Shown here one piece after another: positions 61,301-64,000 of a stretch of 64,000 nucleotides of DNA. The notes below the pieces were generated by a model. The model saw nothing but the letters and a program-made list of their open reading frames with translations. It was not told where the DNA came from and did no database searches. Origin of the DNA: Owenia fusiformis (taxonomy: Eukaryota > Annelida > Polychaeta > Sabellida > Oweniidae); the NCBI GenBank assembly GCA_903813345.2, contig CAIIXF020000009.1, positions 38,309,759 to 38,373,758 on the forward strand, read 5' to 3'. Both the position numbers and the translations under genes were made by a program. The first letter of the stretch is position 1; every line of letters starts with the position of its first letter.

Positions 61301-64000
61301 TTTAAGATGATTACCCCTGCCCTACACTTAATTTGTCAGCCTTTGGCTTCTTGGTCAGTGGTGTTACAGCTAACTGAATGAGCTATATCTCTTTTTGATT
61401 CTACATTGGTTAACATGTTAAAATATATATTCATGCATTCTTAGAAAAGAGTGACAAGCCACCTAAAGAAATGTATTGTTCTTTAAATTAAGGTTCCATA
61501 AACTGATGTGAGCCACTGTGAACATTTGGGGGATACATTTGAAATTGTGTGTTTTAATGCATTGAAAGTCAAATAAATATTTACTATATTATAAAATCTA
61601 AAAAAATCTTTCAGAAGTACAAGTTGTTATTTATTAGACAAACATTTAACATTTTATATTTTGCAATAGTAATACGTATTTGTGACCATATTGTAAAAGG
61701 AAGATTGCATGCGTATAATCAATTTTCTGTTCCACTGAGTTGTAAAAGAAATAAAAACATAATTTCTGTGTGGTTGACAAGCAAATGAGAATAAATTAGT
61801 CACTTTCTTTAAATGATAGGAATTATTGAATGGAGTGTCATCATTACTGTATTTCTTTCAATAACACATTCTCACCAAATCTCCTTACATTGTAAGGAAT
61901 ATTCACTTATTGCTGTGATATCATCCATATTAGATAACAATTTTGAGATGCAGCAAATTTATGTTGAACAAGTCGTCATTTTCAGGATTTTTGACTCATA
62001 TTTTACATACTCCAATGTTGTTGTTTTTTGCTATTAGTGAAATTTCAAGATGATTTGCAAGGTGAAATTGCTCATCGTGGCATTTCTTTTCAATGAAAAT
62101 TTCAGTTTTCTTTGCTCAAGTGTGAACTTCCACTTTTCCTTTTTAAGCCAACCTTGCTCACATGTATGTGAAAAAAAATAAAAGTCTCTTTTTATATTTT
62201 ATTTTATTGAAGATTGTAATTAGAGATCTGCTATCTATTCAAATATAGGCATTATGTTATTTATGTTGATTTTCTGCTTTATACCTGTGTGAAACCTATT
62301 AGTTCTGGTAACATGCTCTTTGTAACATTTGCCTACTCAAGGAATTTATAACAGTATGTTGAGAATGAGGAGAAAAGTCTCACACCAAAAGGCAAAGATA
62401 AGAGAGACATAAGAAATAAGAAGGCTGCCCTTTTTGTCAAACTTGTCCTTTTATCAGAATTTAGGTGTTCCTTTATCATAATGGTGGTATCAGGTTTGTA
62501 GGTGGAACCTGCTTTGATTTTTCTGAAGTTTTAGTAGAATGTTTAATGGCGAAAATCGATGTATTAAAAATATTTAAAAGGTAAATGGATATATAATTTA
62601 AAAAATTAATGTTTTACAAACTCCTTGATCGAACAATATGCAAGGCATATTTGGAACCCATATTTCCCTAAGAAAATCATTACTTTGCACTTCTGAAACA
62701 TATTAAAAACATATCTAAATCTACAATGTTTTCCCCTACTTAATGTTATAAGACAGAAAGCAAAACAAGATACTATAAAAATATACACAGGTACCATTAC
62801 CAGGCAAAACATACTTTATGTTTGATATAGAAACACTAGATTTCCTGTACAACTGGAAGTATGGAAGGAGGTTATTTTCATCTGGATCTATATGCATAAG
62901 TGATATATCTGTCATGTTCAATATGCTTAGAACTTTCAGTCTTCAATTAAAGGGGATTCTGGTGACTTTTCTATTAATAATTGGATTCTAAATAATGACT
63001 TTTTTCAAAACTATTTCATTTCTTGAATTAAACCTATTCGCAATAGATTGTTTGATCACTTTTGTTAAAGTTGTAAATGAAAACCTCATGCATTTCTAGT
63101 TTTAAAGGCACACTTAACAAAAGTCTTAACAGATGTATTATGGGATTAATTGTATTGATACTGTTCAGAATCTCAAGAGAGAAAATATTATGTCTCTCAA
63201 ATCTTTGAACAAAGTGCCAATTAACAATTTTTGACAAGTTTGTTTATAAAAAACAGCAAATCTATGAAACCCCAGTATGTGGTCGGCTAAGTTGTTCCAA
63301 TAGCTTACATATGGGGACTTCTATTTTTTTACATGAGACACTAAAATGTAAATGAAAAATGATTTCATAAAAGTGGAGAAGACATTGTTATTACCCTGCC
63401 CTCTCCAATTCAATACTCTGAGATATACCTACAGCCTGTTCTATGCCTGACATATGAATAAATGACAAACGGTTTTTAAATCATCACCTTGTGCGATGTC
63501 ATGTAATTTTGATAGAATGCTTGATTTCAGGTTACTATGGTAATTTACACCAGCATGTTGATATATAAAGTGTTGGCAAGTCTCCCTGCATAACCCTCCC
63601 TGTTGGGCACCATATCAGTTCATCATTTAGAAGTTTGACAATTTTTTGCTGCTGTGAAACATTTTAAGTGATTGTCTAGGTTTCCTATCCTCCCCAACAT
63701 TTACATCAAAATGTTGTATGCTGATTGGTTAAATTGAATGTTGTGACATGTTGGATGCTGGGATTGAAAGTGATTATGGTGTGAGGAAGGGAATTACCCA
63801 TCATTTTACCCCATGATGCCCCATGGGATAATTTATAGCAATGTAATTTACTAAAATGTCATCCTGGAATGTGAAACAGAACTCTATTAATTTTTACTTT
63901 CATGTGGATCATTTAGTCATTTAAGGCCATCTCCCATATATGCAGAGACAGGGTTGCATCCCATGGCTTTTCATTCATACTTCCAAAATGTTTCAGCATG
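58307..64000. other. No gene recognised to the end of the window
   Basis: AT-rich, no tandem array or element ends seen. The frames at 58397-58618, 62606-62921 and 63034-63237 (minus) and 61813-62037 (plus) have no motif. Confidence 0.5.

Noticed and set aside
1-64000. CRISPR arrays or prokaryotic operons
   Set aside because: All tandem arrays lack unique spacers between conserved repeats, and the window is clearly eukaryotic.

Overview
This window looks like nuclear DNA of a marine lophotrochozoan, most likely a bivalve or other mollusc. It is AT-rich and gene-poor. Genes are split into short exons by long introns, TACATGTA-type strings are frequent, and it is crowded with short terminal-inverted-repeat DNA transposons and tandem arrays. 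There is no bacterial organisation, and no rRNA, tRNA or CRISPR was seen. Most open frames in the window are chance frames or run through tandem repeats.

Three host coding loci can be supported. At 34744-34843 (minus) lies a first coding exon beginning MGKDTELLQAVK, which matches the N-terminus of Caskin-type ankyrin/SH3/SAM scaffold proteins. The rest of that gene would lie to the left, across what must be a very long first intron. At 39574-39819 and 40836-40899 (plus) are the first two coding exons of a type II transmembrane collagen of the XIII/XXIII/XXV (MACIT) class: short cytosolic head, one membrane helix, coiled coil, furin-type site RIKR, then CNCPPG, where the triple helix starts. 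Between them, 34.85-35.53 kb looks like a divergent promoter (NRF1-like palindrome, CCAAT box, IRF/ISRE-like GAAAGTGAAAG, CACGTG E-box), with a tentative plus-strand exon at 35536-35617.

Layout: 0-1.8 kb, an inverted-repeat element filled with a GGTCA-rich tandem array. 1.8-11.6 kb, mostly unremarkable, probably intronic DNA with two small arrays. 11.6-13.1 kb, a 64-bp array split by a PIF/Harbinger-like element. 17.2-18.3 kb, a decayed mariner with a D34D catalytic spacing. 20.7-21.1 kb, the first of three copies of a TA-flanked element carrying a promoter-like module. 21.1-28.4 kb, about 57 copies of a 118-bp satellite interrupted by a 605-bp element. 30.7-31.4 kb, a piggyBac-type element. 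34.5-41 kb, the host exons, interspersed with several small elements, one of which contains a diverged copy of the tentative exon. 41.0-44.7 kb, a 3.6-kb TTAA-flanked element with long inverted arms, a broken coding relic and a nested mariner derivative. 46.1-47.5 kb, a 55-bp array with a 550-bp higher-order repeat. 50.0-50.5 kb, a 39-bp array. 56.3-58.3 kb, two inverted copies of the promoter-like element. The rest is plain AT-rich DNA, probably introns of the collagen gene.

All family calls come from reading motifs by eye; no database search was run.
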